In this document: positions 27,190 to 35,922 of the stretch, in pieces
Layout: each line of letters opens with the position of its first letter
How positions within the stretch are numbered: position 1 is the stretch's first letter
From: Hyphomicrobiales bacterium
GTDB taxonomy: Bacteria > Pseudomonadota > Alphaproteobacteria > Rhizobiales > Beijerinckiaceae
Reading direction: 5' to 3'
Assembly: GCA_016716745.1 (NCBI GenBank)
Contig: JADJVD010000001.1
Coordinates: 558,001-622,000, forward strand
DNA length: 64,000 bases
Translations under genes and position numbers: made by a program
Notes under the pieces: model-generated
What the model saw: only the letters and a program-made list of their open reading frames with translations
Databases searched by the model: none
Told to the model about the DNA's origin: nothing

Positions 27190-28473
27190 ATGAGCGTCAT
27201 CTTTGCGCTATCGTCGGCAGGCGGCAGGGCCGCGGTCGCCGTCATTCGCCTGTCGGGCGCGGGGGCGCTGGAGGCGGCCGCGCGGATCGCGGGTGATTTG
27301 CCGCCTGCGCGGCGCCTTGGGCTCCGCCGGTTGCGGCGTCTCAATGGCGACGTGCTCGACGAAGCGCTCGTCGTTTCTTTCCCCGGGGCCGCGAGCGCAA
27401 CCGGCGAGGACCTCGCCGAGTTTCATGTGCATGGGTCCCGCGCGGTCGTCGCCGCTTTGCTGGAAGATCTGGGGGCGCTTCCAGGTTGCCGGATGGCGGA
27501 AGCGGGGGAGTTTTCCCGCCGGGCCTTTCGGAATGGGAAGCGCGATCTGGCGGCGTTGGAAGGTCTTGCCGATCTGATAGAGGCCGAGACGGAGGGGCAG
27601 CGCCGGCAGGCGCTTCGCCAGATGCAGGGCCGGCTTGGCGACGAGGTGGTGGGCTGGCGCGCGTCCTTGCTCGACGTTCAGGCCGAGCTCGAGGCGGAGC
27701 TCGATTTTTCGGACGAAGGCGATGTGGCGACGGACCTGGCGGGTGTCCGCGCTCGTCTTGGGCGGCTCGTGGCGGCGCTCGACGGGGCGCTGGAGGGGAC
27801 CAGCGCGGCCGAGCGCGTGCGCGAGGGGTTCCGGGTCGTTATCGCGGGCCCGCCTAACGCGGGCAAGTCGACGCTGTTGAATGCTCTGGCGGGACGGGAT
27901 GTCGCCATCGTGACCGCGACGCCCGGCACCACGCGGGACGTGCTTGACGTCGAACTCGACATTGGCGGGCGGCGGGTCATCCTCAGCGATACGGCCGGCC
28001 TTCGGGACGCCGGCGACGATATCGAGGCGGAAGGGATTCGGCGCGCCAGGCTTCGGATCGAGGATGCGGATCTCGTGCTCTGGCTCGATGAGCTGAATCC
28101 GGTTCCGGACGCGCCGCCCGGCGCGCTTCCGGTGCGGACCAAGGTCGATCGATTCGGAGCCGACCCGTCGGCGGACGGGATTGTGATCTCGTGCGTGACA
28201 GGTCTGGGGCTGGAAGCGCTTCTGGCCGACGTCGGGGAGCGGGCGGCGCTATCTCTCGACGCGGGCGTCGACGCATTGGTCGTCCGTCGGCGACATCGGG
28301 ACGCAATCCGGGAAGCGCGTGTCGATCTGGGGCGCGGTCTTTCGGTGCAAATGCCGGAATTGATTGCGGAATCATGCCGCCGTGCGCGGCTCGCATTGGG
28401 CAGGATCGTTGGCGCGGATGACCCGGAAGCGGTGTTGGGCGTTGTCTTCGGGCGGTTTTGCATCGGCAAATAG
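27190..28473 (+). CDS. mnmE: tRNA uridine-5-carboxymethylaminomethyl(34) synthesis GTPase MnmE
   Basis: The 427-residue protein starts MSVIFALSSAGGRAAVAVIR. The N-terminal tetrahydrofolate-binding domain is followed by helical parts enclosing a GTPase domain. Its P-loop GPPNAGKSTLLNAL is near residue 220, TPGTTRD is the G2 motif and DTAGLRD is G3. The C-terminal FCIGK contains the conserved Cys. MnmE works with MnmG (next gene) to modify the wobble uridine of certain tRNAs. Its stop lies directly before the mnmG GTG start, within one base of the parS palindrome. Confidence 0.96.
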   Translation: MSVIFALSSAGGRAAVAVIRLSGAGALEAAARIAGDLPPARRLGLRRLRRLNGDVLDEALVVSFPGAASATGEDLAEFHVHGSRAVVAALLEDLGALPGCRMAEAGEFSRRAFRNGKRDLAALEGLADLIEAETEGQRRQALRQMQGRLGDEVVGWRASLLDVQAELEAELDFSDEGDVATDLAGVRARLGRLVAALDGALEGTSAAERVREGFRVVIAGPPNAGKSTLLNALAGRDVAIVTATPGTTRDVLDVELDIGGRRVILSDTAGLRDAGDDIEAEGIRRARLRIEDADLVLWLDELNPVPDAPPGALPVRTKVDRFGADPSADGIVISCVTGLGLEALLADVGERAALSLDAGVDALVVRRRHRDAIREARVDLGRGLSVQMPELIAESCRRARLALGRIVGADDPEAVLGVVFGRFCIGK

Positions 28474-30339
28474 GTGTTTCACGTGAAACAGACCTGGGAT
28501 GTGATCGTGATCGGAGGCGGGCATGCGGGCTGCGAGGCCGCAGCCGCCGCCGCTCGATTCGGCGCCGCAACACTTTTGCTGACGCAAAAGGCGGGGACGA
28601 TCGGCGCGATGTCCTGCAATCCGGCGATTGGCGGCCTCGGAAAGGGTCATCTCGTTCGGGAGATCGATGCGCTGGACGGATTGATGGCGCGCGTCGCCGA
28701 TGAGGCGGGTATCCAATTCCGTGTTTTGAACCGGCGCAAGGGCCCGGCCGTGAGGGGTCCGCGAGCCCAGATGGATCGAAAGCGCTATGCGGCGGCGATG
28801 CGGACGGCGCTCGATGCGACCCGGCATTTGGCGATCGCGGAAGGGGAGGCCGCGGCATTCGAGGTTTCGCAGGGATGGATCCTCGGCGTGCGTCTGGCGG
28901 ACGGCCGCGCGTTTCGGTGCGGCGCTGTGGTCGTGGCGACCGGAACATTTCTGCGGGGCATGATTCATATCGGCGCCGAGCGCGTTCCGGCCGGGCGGGT
29001 TGGCGATGCGCCGGCAAATGAATTGTCCGCGTTCTTCGAGGCGCACGGCTTCGAGCTCGGGCGGCTGAAGACGGGCACGCCGCCGCGCCTCGACGGGCGG
29101 ACGGTCGATTTCGTCGGGTTGGAACGGCAGGAAGGCGATTGCGAGCCCGAGCCGTTCTCGATCCTGACGGACAGGATCGTCAATCCGCAGGTCGCCTGCC
29201 ACATCACCCGCACGACGCCGGAGGGGCACGCCGTGGTGCGCGCGAACCTCGCGCGGTCCGCGCTCTATGGCGGAGCGATCTCCGGGCGCGGCCCGCGCTA
29301 CTGCCCATCCATCGAGGACAAGATTGTCCGCTTCGCTGATCGCGACAGCCATCAGATCTTTCTCGAGCCCGAGGGGCTGGACGATCCGACGATCTATCCG
29401 AACGGGGTGTCCACGTCGCTGCCTGTCGATGCGCAGGAAGCATTCATCCGGACATGTCCGGGGTTGGAAAACGTCAGGATCATCCGGCCGGGCTATGCGA
29501 TCGAGTACGACTATCTCGACCCGCGCGGGCTCTCCGCCTCGCTGGAGACGCGCGCCGTCGCCGGGCTGTTTCTGGCGGGACAGGTCAATGGCACGACCGG
29601 GTATGAGGAAGCCGCGGCGCAGGGACTGGTCGCCGGACTCAACGCTGCGCGCCGCGCCGCGGGACTGGAGGGTGTCGTGTTCGACCGGTCGGAGGCCTAT
29701 CTCGGCGTCATGATCGACGATCTGACGCTGCGTGGCGTCACCGAGCCCTACCGCATGTTCACCTCGCGGGCCGAGTTTCGGCTCTCGCTGCGCGCCGATA
29801 ACGCGGATGCGCGATTGACGGCGCGCGGCGGAGAGCTTGGTCTGATCGGGTCGGAGCGGATGGCGCGACATCTTCGGCGCGCTGGCGCCCACAAGGCGAT
29901 CTCCGAGCAATTGGGCGACCTGTCTCTGACGCCGAACCAGGCCGCGCGTGAGGGGCTCGCCCTCAATCAGGACGGGGTGCGTCGCACGGCCTTTCAGCTC
30001 CTGTCGTACCCAAGCGTGAGCTTCGACGATCTGTGCAGAGTCTGGCCGCAGCTCGCTGCGACGCCGGCATGGTTGCAGGACCGCATCGAATCGGATGCGA
30101 AATATGCGGTGTATCTCGATCGACAAGGCGCCGACCTGGAGGCTTACCGGGCGGACGAGGGTTTGACTCTTGCGCACATCGACTATGCGGCTCTGCCCGG
30201 CCTGTCACGCGAACTGCAACAGAAGCTCACCGCGGCGCGGCCCGGATCCCTCGCCCGCGCGTCGCGGATCGAGGGGATGACGCCCGCGGCCCTGACGCTG
30301 CTCGCCGCGCATGCCCGCCGTGCGAGGCCGGCCGCGTGA
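28474..30339 (+). CDS. mnmG: tRNA uridine-5-carboxymethylaminomethyl(34) synthesis enzyme MnmG
   Basis: The 621-residue FAD enzyme has the dinucleotide motif WDVIVIGGGHAGCEAA at residues 8-23, then MSCNPAIGGLGKGH and RKGPAVRGPRAQMDR. The helical C-terminal domain ends with PGLSRELQQKLTAARP, the region that contacts MnmE. The start is GTG 28474 (MFHVKQ) or GTG 28483 (MKQ); both lie in the parS palindrome at 28475-28490, so the first codons encode ParB's binding site. It follows mnmE with no gap and overlaps rsmG by 4 bp (GTGA), an operon typical of alphaproteobacteria. Confidence 0.96.
   Translation: MFHVKQTWDVIVIGGGHAGCEAAAAAARFGAATLLLTQKAGTIGAMSCNPAIGGLGKGHLVREIDALDGLMARVADEAGIQFRVLNRRKGPAVRGPRAQMDRKRYAAAMRTALDATRHLAIAEGEAAAFEVSQGWILGVRLADGRAFRCGAVVVATGTFLRGMIHIGAERVPAGRVGDAPANELSAFFEAHGFELGRLKTGTPPRLDGRTVDFVGLERQEGDCEPEPFSILTDRIVNPQVACHITRTTPEGHAVVRANLARSALYGGAISGRGPRYCPSIEDKIVRFADRDSHQIFLEPEGLDDPTIYPNGVSTSLPVDAQEAFIRTCPGLENVRIIRPGYAIEYDYLDPRGLSASLETRAVAGLFLAGQVNGTTGYEEAAAQGLVAGLNAARRAAGLEGVVFDRSEAYLGVMIDDLTLRGVTEPYRMFTSRAEFRLSLRADNADARLTARGGELGLIGSERMARHLRRAGAHKAISEQLGDLSLTPNQAAREGLALNQDGVRRTAFQLLSYPSVSFDDLCRVWPQLAATPAWLQDRIESDAKYAVYLDRQGADLEAYRADEGLTLAHIDYAALPGLSRELQQKLTAARPGSLARASRIEGMTPAALTLLAAHARRARPAA
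28475..28490. promoter_or_regulatory. parS: parS centromere site in the mnmG start
   Basis: TGTTTCACGTGAAACA, a perfect 16-bp palindrome identical to the widely conserved chromosomal parS consensus. It covers the first six codons of mnmG, about 4.6 kb from the predicted oriC and 3.3 kb before parB. ParB would load here and spread to organise the origin region. Confidence 0.93.
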
Positions 30340-30962
30340 GCGCGGATCGTGACGCCGCATTGGCGCGGATGGCTGTTTCACGTGAAACAGCGTCGACGCT
30401 CGACGCCCTGGCGGCCCTCGTCCGTCGATGGCAGTCCGTGCGCAACCTCGTCGCCCCCTCGACCTTGCCGCAGCTCTGGACACGGCATGTGCTGGACAGC
30501 GCCCAGCTCGTCGCCCTCGCCGCGGACACAGCATCGCGATGGGTCGACCTCGGCTCCGGCGGAGGGTTTCCCGGTCTGGTCGTGGCGTCCATGCTGAAGC
30601 GGCGGTCGGGGTTCCGAATCACTCTCGTCGAAAGCGATCAGCGCAAGGCAGCCTTCCTGCGCACCGCCGCCCGCGAATTGGGATTACCGGTGGACGTTCG
30701 GGCAGACCGTATCGAAACCGTCGTTCCCACATTGGGCTCTTGCGACGTCGTGTCGGCGCGGGCGCTGGCCCCGCTGCCAACCCTGCTGGACATGGCGGGC
30801 CCGCTTCTCGAAGGGGGCGCCGTGGGCCTCTTTCCTCAAGGGGAACAGGCGACCTCCGAATTGACCGACTTCGGTCCGGCCGGTAAGTTCGCCATCACGT
30901 TGACGCCGAGCGTCACGCACCCAAGCGCAGCGATCGCCGTCGTGAAGGCCCGCGGGAGCTGA
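30336..30962 (+). CDS. rsmG: 16S rRNA (guanine(527)-N(7))-methyltransferase RsmG
   Basis: The 208-residue protein has the SAM-binding motif WVDLGSGGGFPGLVVA, then VESDQRKAAFLRTAARELGL and DVVSARALAPL, the pattern of RsmG (GidB). It methylates G527 of 16S rRNA. GTG 30336 overlaps the mnmG stop (GTGA), and ATG 30369 is an alternative. The second parS site lies in its codons 13-18 (VSRETA). It is followed after 14 bp by parA. Confidence 0.94.
   Translation: MSADRDAALARMAVSRETASTLDALAALVRRWQSVRNLVAPSTLPQLWTRHVLDSAQLVALAADTASRWVDLGSGGGFPGLVVASMLKRRSGFRITLVESDQRKAAFLRTAARELGLPVDVRADRIETVVPTLGSCDVVSARALAPLPTLLDMAGPLLEGGAVGLFPQGEQATSELTDFGPAGKFAITLTPSVTHPSAAIAVVKARGS
30374..30389. promoter_or_regulatory. 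parS: parS centromere site in rsmG
   Basis: A second perfect TGTTTCACGTGAAACA palindrome, about 1.9 kb from the first and 600 bp before parA. It is inside the rsmG coding sequence, in a different reading frame relative to the palindrome than the copy in mnmG. Confidence 0.93.
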
Positions 30963-30976
30963 CGCCAGGAGCTTCC

Positions 30977-31783
30977 ATGGCCGATCCAGACATGCGCGTT
31001 CTCGTCGTCGCCAATCAGAAGGGCGGCGTCGGCAAGACCACGACTGCGATCAATCTCGGCACGGCCCTTGCGGCGATCGGCGAGCGGGTGCTCATTCTCG
31101 ATCTCGATCCGCAAGGCAATGCGTCCACGGGGCTCGGCATCGACCAGAAGTCCCGCCACGTCTCGACCTATGACGTGCTGCTCGGGGAGAAGACGCTCGC
31201 GGAGGCGGTGCAGCCGACCGCGGTGCCGCGTCTCTGCGTCGCCCCCTCGACCTTGGATCTTCTCGGCGTCGAACTGGAGATCGCGGGCGACAAGGACCGC
31301 ACGTTCAAGCTCCGGGCGGCGCTCGAAAGCCTGCGCGCCGCGCCCGCGGACGATCGGTTCACCTACGTCCTGATCGACTGTCCGCCGTCGCTGAACCTGC
31401 TCACGGTGAACGCGCTGGCGGCCGCGGACAGCGTGGTCGTGCCGTTGCAATGCGAGTTCTTCGCGCTTGAGGGTCTGTCGCAGCTCCTGAAGACGGTCGA
31501 GCAGGTGCGCAAGGCGCTGAATCCGCGGCTGACGATCCACGGCGTCGTGCTCACCATGTTCGATCCGCGCAACAATCTCGCCAGCCAGGTCGTCGCGGAC
31601 GTTCGCGCCTTCATGGGCGACAAGGTCTACCAGACGGTCATACCGCGCAATGTCCGCGTGTCCGAAGCGCCGTCGCACGGCAAGCCCGTGCTGCTTTACG
31701 ACCTGAAGTGCAACGGAAGTCAGGCCTATCTGCGCCTCGCTTCCGAAGTCATCCAGCGCGAACGCGCGCTCCGCGCCGCCTGA
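30977..31783 (+). CDS. parA: Chromosome partitioning ATPase ParA
   Basis: The 268-residue protein has the deviant Walker A motif KGGVGKTT at residues 15-22, DLDPQGNASTGLG and the Walker B-like VLIDCPPSLNLLT. These mark a small chromosomal ParA (Soj type) without an N-terminal DNA-binding domain. It forms an ATP-dependent nucleoid gradient that moves ParB-parS complexes to the poles. ATG 30977 follows CCAGGAG. parB follows after 24 bp. Confidence 0.97.
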   Translation: MADPDMRVLVVANQKGGVGKTTTAINLGTALAAIGERVLILDLDPQGNASTGLGIDQKSRHVSTYDVLLGEKTLAEAVQPTAVPRLCVAPSTLDLLGVELEIAGDKDRTFKLRAALESLRAAPADDRFTYVLIDCPPSLNLLTVNALAAADSVVVPLQCEFFALEGLSQLLKTVEQVRKALNPRLTIHGVVLTMFDPRNNLASQVVADVRAFMGDKVYQTVIPRNVRVSEAPSHGKPVLLYDLKCNGSQAYLRLASEVIQRERALRAA

Positions 31784-31807
31784 CCGGCGCGACCAGTGAG
31801 GACGATT

Positions 31808-32686
31808 ATGGTCGATATGAAGCATGAGCCGGCGCGTCCGCGCCTCGGGCGCGGGCTGGCGGCGCTGATCGGCGACAGCGCGGACGAAGCGCCAGCGATG
31901 GAGCGCACGCGGGGGCAGCGCCGCGTGCCGATCGAGTTCCTGCGCGCCAATCCCCGCAACCCGCGCAAGAGCTTCGCCGAAGCCGACCTCGAGGATCTCG
32001 CCAATTCGATTCGGGAGCGTGGCGTTATCCAGCCCATTCTGGTGCGCAGCGTGCCGGGCGCCGCCGACGCTTACGAGATCGTCGCCGGCGAGCGCCGCTG
32101 GCGGGCCGCCCAGGCGGCCGGCCTGCACGACGTGCCGATCCTGCTGATCGAGGCGGGCGACCGCGACGCGCTCGAGATCGCGATCATCGAGAACGTTCAG
32201 CGCGCCGATCTCAATCCGGTGGAGGAGGCGCTCGGCTACGAGCAGCTCGCGGCGCAGTTCGGCTATTCTCATCAGGATCTGGCGCGGGTGATCGGCAAGA
32301 GCCGCAGCCACATCGCCAACACGCTGCGCCTGCTCAAACTGCCGGAAACGGTGCGCGCGCGCCTTGGCGCAGGCGAGCTCTCGGCCGGCCACGCCCGCGC
32401 GCTGCTGGCTGTGCGCGATCCCGATTCGGCGGCGAAACAGATCGTTGAACAGGGGCTGTCCGTCCGCGACGTCGAACGGATCGCCCAGCGCGACGCGGCC
32501 GAGCAGGCTCGCGCGCCGCGCGCCCGCAAGGAGAAGGACGCCGATACGGTCGCGCTCGAACGCGCGCTCACCGAGGCGCTCGGTCTGGTCGTCCAGATCG
32601 AACATCGCGGCGAGAACGGCGAGGTCCGGATCCGCTACAAGACGCTTGAGCAGCTCGACGCGCTCTGCCGGCGGCTCAACGCCTGA
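31808..32686 (+). CDS. parB: Chromosome partitioning protein ParB
   Basis: The 292-residue protein starts with a basic stretch (RPRLGRGLAALIGD), which is the ParA-stimulating region. The CTPase/ParB domain follows, with NPRNPRKSF, YEIVAGERRWRAAQ and the spreading motif IENVQRADLNPVEEA. A helix-turn-helix (VIGKSRSHIANTLRLLKLP) binds parS, and a dimerisation domain ends the protein. ATG 31808 has AGGA at the right spacing; GTG 31796 is the alternative. The two parS sites lie 1.4 and 3.3 kb upstream. The gene converges with the SDR gene, 3 bp apart. Confidence 0.97.
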   Translation: MVDMKHEPARPRLGRGLAALIGDSADEAPAMERTRGQRRVPIEFLRANPRNPRKSFAEADLEDLANSIRERGVIQPILVRSVPGAADAYEIVAGERRWRAAQAAGLHDVPILLIEAGDRDALEIAIIENVQRADLNPVEEALGYEQLAAQFGYSHQDLARVIGKSRSHIANTLRLLKLPETVRARLGAGELSAGHARALLAVRDPDSAAKQIVEQGLSVRDVERIAQRDAAEQARAPRARKEKDADTVALERALTEALGLVVQIEHRGENGEVRIRYKTLEQLDALCRRLNA

Positions 32687-32689
32687 CGG

Positions 32690-33433
32690 TCAGCCCCGCC
32701 CGACGAAGGGCATCTTGGTCGCCATGATCGTCATGAACTGCACGTTGGCGTCGAGCGGCAGCGTCGCCATGAAGGCCACGGCGCGGCCGACGTCCGCCGG
32801 GTCCATCATCGCCTCGACGGCGATCTCGCCATTGGCCTGAGGCACGCCCGACTTCATGCGTTGCGCCATTTCGGTGTCGGCGTTGCCGATGTCGATCTGG
32901 GCGCAGGCGATGTCGTATTTCCGCCCGTCGAGCGCGGTCGATTTCGTCAGGCCGGTGATCGCATGTTTGGTCGAGGTGTAGGGCGCCGAATTCGGGCGCG
33001 GCGCGTGCGCCGAGATCGAGCCGTTGTTGATGATGCGGCCGCCGCGCGGCGACTGCGCCTTCATGATGCGGAAGGCCTCCTGCGTGCACAGGAACGCGCC
33101 GGTCAGGTTGATGTCGACGACCGACTTCCACTGCTCGAAGCTCAGCTCCTCGAGATTGATCCCCGGCGCGTTGACGCCGGCGTTGTTGAACAGCACGTCG
33201 AGCCGGCCGAAGGTCGCGCGCACGGCCGCGAAAGCCGCGCCGACGGAGGCGGGGTCGGACACATCGGCCGGAACGATCAGCGTGCGCACGCCGGGCGCCT
33301 CCGGCGCGTCGTCGACGGTGCGCTGGAGCGCATCGGCCCGGCGGCCGACCAGCGCGACCGAGAACCCAGCCTTCATCAGCGCCCATGTTGCATGTTTGCC
33401 GACGCCGCTGCCGGCGCCGGTCACCAGCGCCAC
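32690..33433 (-). CDS. Short-chain dehydrogenase/reductase (start possibly frameshifted)
   Basis: The frame from GTG 33433 gives a 247-residue classical SDR. It has the NAD(P) motif TGAGSGVGKHA, FNNAGVN, and the catalytic pattern with Ser in NNGSISA and Tyr/Lys in YTSTKHAITG. The substrate cannot be assigned. The better start is ATG 33448-33450, which has GGGAGGAG in front. It would read MTGRxKVALVTG only if one base were added in the run GGGAAAGG (33434-33442). A single-base deletion there is therefore likely. It follows plsC by 13 bp on the same strand. Confidence 0.85.
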   Translation of the reverse strand: MALVTGAGSGVGKHATWALMKAGFSVALVGRRADALQRTVDDAPEAPGVRTLIVPADVSDPASVGAAFAAVRATFGRLDVLFNNAGVNAPGINLEELSFEQWKSVVDINLTGAFLCTQEAFRIMKAQSPRGGRIINNGSISAHAPRPNSAPYTSTKHAITGLTKSTALDGRKYDIACAQIDIGNADTEMAQRMKSGVPQANGEIAVEAMMDPADVGRAVAFMATLPLDANVQFMTIMATKMPFVGRG

Positions 33434-33463
33434 CTTTCCCGTCCGGTCATCGAACTCCTCCCG

Positions 33464-34231
33464 TCACGCGGCTTTCGCCGTCTCGATCTTGATGGCGTCG
33501 GCAAGGCGCGGATCGTTGGCCAGCGCCTCGGCGACGAGCCGATCGGTCGCCGTTTCGATGCGCTCCGTGATCTGCTTGAGGGCGGTTGCGGCATCGAGCC
33601 CCGGCTCGATCACAGGAAGAAACTCGACCAGCACCTTGCCCGGGCGCCGAATGAAGCTGCGGCGCGGCCAGAAGACGCCCGAATTCAGCGCAACCGGCAA
33701 CAGGGGGGCGCCGGTTTCCGCGTAGACATGGGCCACGCCAAATTTGTAGGCGGGCGGCGCGGCGACCGGACGGCGCGTCCCCTCGGGGAAAATGAACACC
33801 TGCCGGCCAACCGCAAAGCGCGCCCGCGCGCCGTCGACGACCTGGCCGAGCGCAGTCGACCCCTTCGCGCGATTGATCGCAATCTGATCGGCGCGATACA
33901 GATACCAGCCGAAAAACGGGATCCACGTCAGTTCGCGTTTGAGAACGAAGCTGAAATCGTCGAAGAACTGGAGAATCGCAAACGTCTCCCAGATCGACTG
34001 ATGCTTCGGGGCGATCAGAAGCGCTCCGGGGCGAATATTTTCCAGCCCACGGAATTCGGCGTCGAGACCCGCAATATACTTCGCAAGAACGAGCGATGAG
34101 CGCGACCAGTACTTCGCAAGGCCAATCACGGCGCGTCGGCCGAACAAGAGCGTCGGCAGCGCGAGGATCATCGCGCCGATGAGGTTCACATAGAAGGCGA
34201 TGTTGAACAGGAGAGAGCGCAGGACGAGCAT
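33464..34231 (-). CDS. plsC: 1-acyl-sn-glycerol-3-phosphate acyltransferase (PlsC family)
   Basis: The 255-residue protein begins with a membrane segment (LRSLLFNIAFYVNLIGAMIL). The acyltransferase block I reads APKHQSIWET, a variant of HxxxxD with Glu in place of Asp that is common in this alphaproteobacterial group. Block III reads FIFPEGTRRP. It would acylate lysophosphatidate to phosphatidate at the inner membrane. It lies 38 bp downstream of the DUF218 gene on the same strand and may belong to the ftsE-ftsX operon. Confidence 0.9.
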   Translation of the reverse strand: MLVLRSLLFNIAFYVNLIGAMILALPTLLFGRRAVIGLAKYWSRSSLVLAKYIAGLDAEFRGLENIRPGALLIAPKHQSIWETFAILQFFDDFSFVLKRELTWIPFFGWYLYRADQIAINRAKGSTALGQVVDGARARFAVGRQVFIFPEGTRRPVAAPPAYKFGVAHVYAETGAPLLPVALNSGVFWPRRSFIRRPGKVLVEFLPVIEPGLDAATALKQITERIETATDRLVAEALANDPRLADAIKIETAKAA

Positions 34232-34269
34232 CCGTCATGCTTGCCCGATCGCCGGGGGAAAGGGAAGGG

Positions 34270-34950
34270 TCAGCCCCGGCGCGCCAGCAATGTCGGGTGG
34301 TCGCCGCCGCCGTCCACGGTTTGCCGCGCCAGCGTCCGCAGATATTTGACATATTCGACGGCGACGAGTCGCACCGCCTCCGCGTCGCGCCACCAATCGT
34401 CCGCCTGGAGGCGGGCGGTCGGCACCGCCCAGGGCACGATCTCGGCGCCCGGCGCCGCGTCCTTCATCTCCGCGAGCGCGCGCGGCATATGGTAGTCGGA
34501 CGTCACGACGATCACGCGCCGCATGCCGTGCCGGCGCGACCATTCCGCCGTCTCGGCTGCGTTTCCGCGTGTATTTTCAGCGAGATAGCCAAGATCGACG
34601 CAGCATTCGAGCAGACCCGAAAGAGCTGGCGTCTCCCTGGCGAGCTCGGCCCGCGTCGTCGCCTGATTGACGCCCGAGATGAGCAGGCGCGGGGCGCGCC
34701 CCTCCGAGACGAGCAAGGCGGCGTCGGCGATCCGCTCCGCCCCGCCGGTCAAGGCGACCACGCCATCGGCCACGGCCGGCGTGCGCTCGGCCGCCGCGCG
34801 TCGAATCCGGTCGGCGAACGAGGCCATATTGATCGAGAACAGCGCAGCGGACAGGCCAAGCGCGATCCCGCCGAGGCCGACGACGAGGCGTCGACGCGAC
34901 CGGCGGGCGCTATCGCCCGGGCTGGACTGGATCCCGCTCATGGCCTCCAT
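34270..34950 (-). CDS. DUF218 (YdcF/ElyC-like) membrane-anchored protein
   Basis: The 226-residue protein has one membrane segment (LVVGLGGIALGLSAALFSI), then a DUF218 domain with ALTGGAERIADAALL, LLISGVN, TRGNAAETAEWSR and VVTSDYHMPRA. This arrangement matches proteins linked to envelope or vancomycin-sensitivity phenotypes in other bacteria, but the biochemical role is not settled. It sits between ftsX and plsC on one strand, which suggests a cell-envelope function. ATG 34950 is the first start; ATG 34941 is possible. Confidence 0.85.
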   Translation of the reverse strand: MEAMSGIQSSPGDSARRSRRRLVVGLGGIALGLSAALFSINMASFADRIRRAAAERTPAVADGVVALTGGAERIADAALLVSEGRAPRLLISGVNQATTRAELARETPALSGLLECCVDLGYLAENTRGNAAETAEWSRRHGMRRVIVVTSDYHMPRALAEMKDAAPGAEIVPWAVPTARLQADDWWRDAEAVRLVAVEYVKYLRTLARQTVDGGGDHPTLLARRG

Positions 34951-34986
34951 CTAACGCGCGTTTTTGGCCTCCGCGTGGCAGGCATG

Positions 34987-35922
34987 TCAGTCGAGCCCCC
35001 GCAGACGCCGAAACACGATGAGGCGCGACACGCCGCCGGTCAGGGCCGCGATGCCCAACGTCACCATCGCGATCAAGAGATAGCCGAGCCAGCTCAGGGA
35101 GAAAGCGCCGAACAGCAGCTCGAACTGCGCCTCGGCGGAGTTCGAGGACCATAGGCGGATCAGGAAACTGCCAAGAATGAAGGCGACCACCCCCGCCACG
35201 CCGCCGATCGCCGCGCCTTTCAGCCCAAGCCGGAAGAAATGGCGCTGGAACTGATGGGCGATGTAGCCGTCCGCCGCGCCGACGAAATGCAACACGTCGA
35301 CGATCTCGCGATTGCCCGCCATCGCCCCGCGCGTGGCGAAGGCCACGGCCGTGCCCATCGCGAACAGGATCAGCAAGAATACGCCGACCGCGACCGCCAC
35401 CAGCGCATTCGCCATCGCGGCGAGACGTTCGAGCCAGAAGCGATGATCGTCGAGCGTGGCGGAGGGCGCGCGTTCCGCGACGGCCTTGCGCAGCGCCGGC
35501 AGGTCGAGTCTGGCAGTCGGATCGAGCCGCAGCACGATCAGGCGCGGCACGGGCAGCTCCTTCAGGTCGAGCCCGACGCCGAGCCAAGGTTCGAGGAGCT
35601 TCTCGGACTGCGCGCGATCGAGCGCCGTCGCGGCGGCGACGCCGCCGACGGAGCGCGCCGCCTCGATCGCCTGCGCCACGTCCTTGTCGACGTCGCGGCC
35701 GACGACGGGGCGCACCTGAATGGTCATCTCCTGGCCGATCGCCGCGCGCCATTCCGACGACGCCTCGTAGACGAGCAGCGACAGGCCGGCGGCCATCGTC
35801 GCCAACAGCGTCATGATGGCGATGACGGTGACGAGCGCGCGGCCGGAAATCGAGGCCGCCGGTATCAGCGCGGTCTCGCGGCGGAAGTTCTGGCCGGATC
35901 GCGGCGGCTCAGTCGTAGACAT
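34987..35922 (-). CDS. ftsX: Cell division protein FtsX
   Basis: The 311-residue protein has a cytoplasmic N-terminus and a first membrane segment (ALVTVIAIMTLLATMAAGLSLL). A large periplasmic loop follows, then three further segments near the C-terminus: ALVAVAVGVFLLILFAMGTAV, GGVAGVVAFILGSFLI and LGYLLIAMVTLGIAAL. This is the FtsX/MacB-like permease layout. With FtsE it regulates peptidoglycan hydrolases at the division septum. It overlaps the end of ftsE by 14 bp. Confidence 0.94.
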   Translation of the reverse strand: MSTTEPPRSGQNFRRETALIPAASISGRALVTVIAIMTLLATMAAGLSLLVYEASSEWRAAIGQEMTIQVRPVVGRDVDKDVAQAIEAARSVGGVAAATALDRAQSEKLLEPWLGVGLDLKELPVPRLIVLRLDPTARLDLPALRKAVAERAPSATLDDHRFWLERLAAMANALVAVAVGVFLLILFAMGTAVAFATRGAMAGNREIVDVLHFVGAADGYIAHQFQRHFFRLGLKGAAIGGVAGVVAFILGSFLIRLWSSNSAEAQFELLFGAFSLSWLGYLLIAMVTLGIAALTGGVSRLIVFRRLRGLD

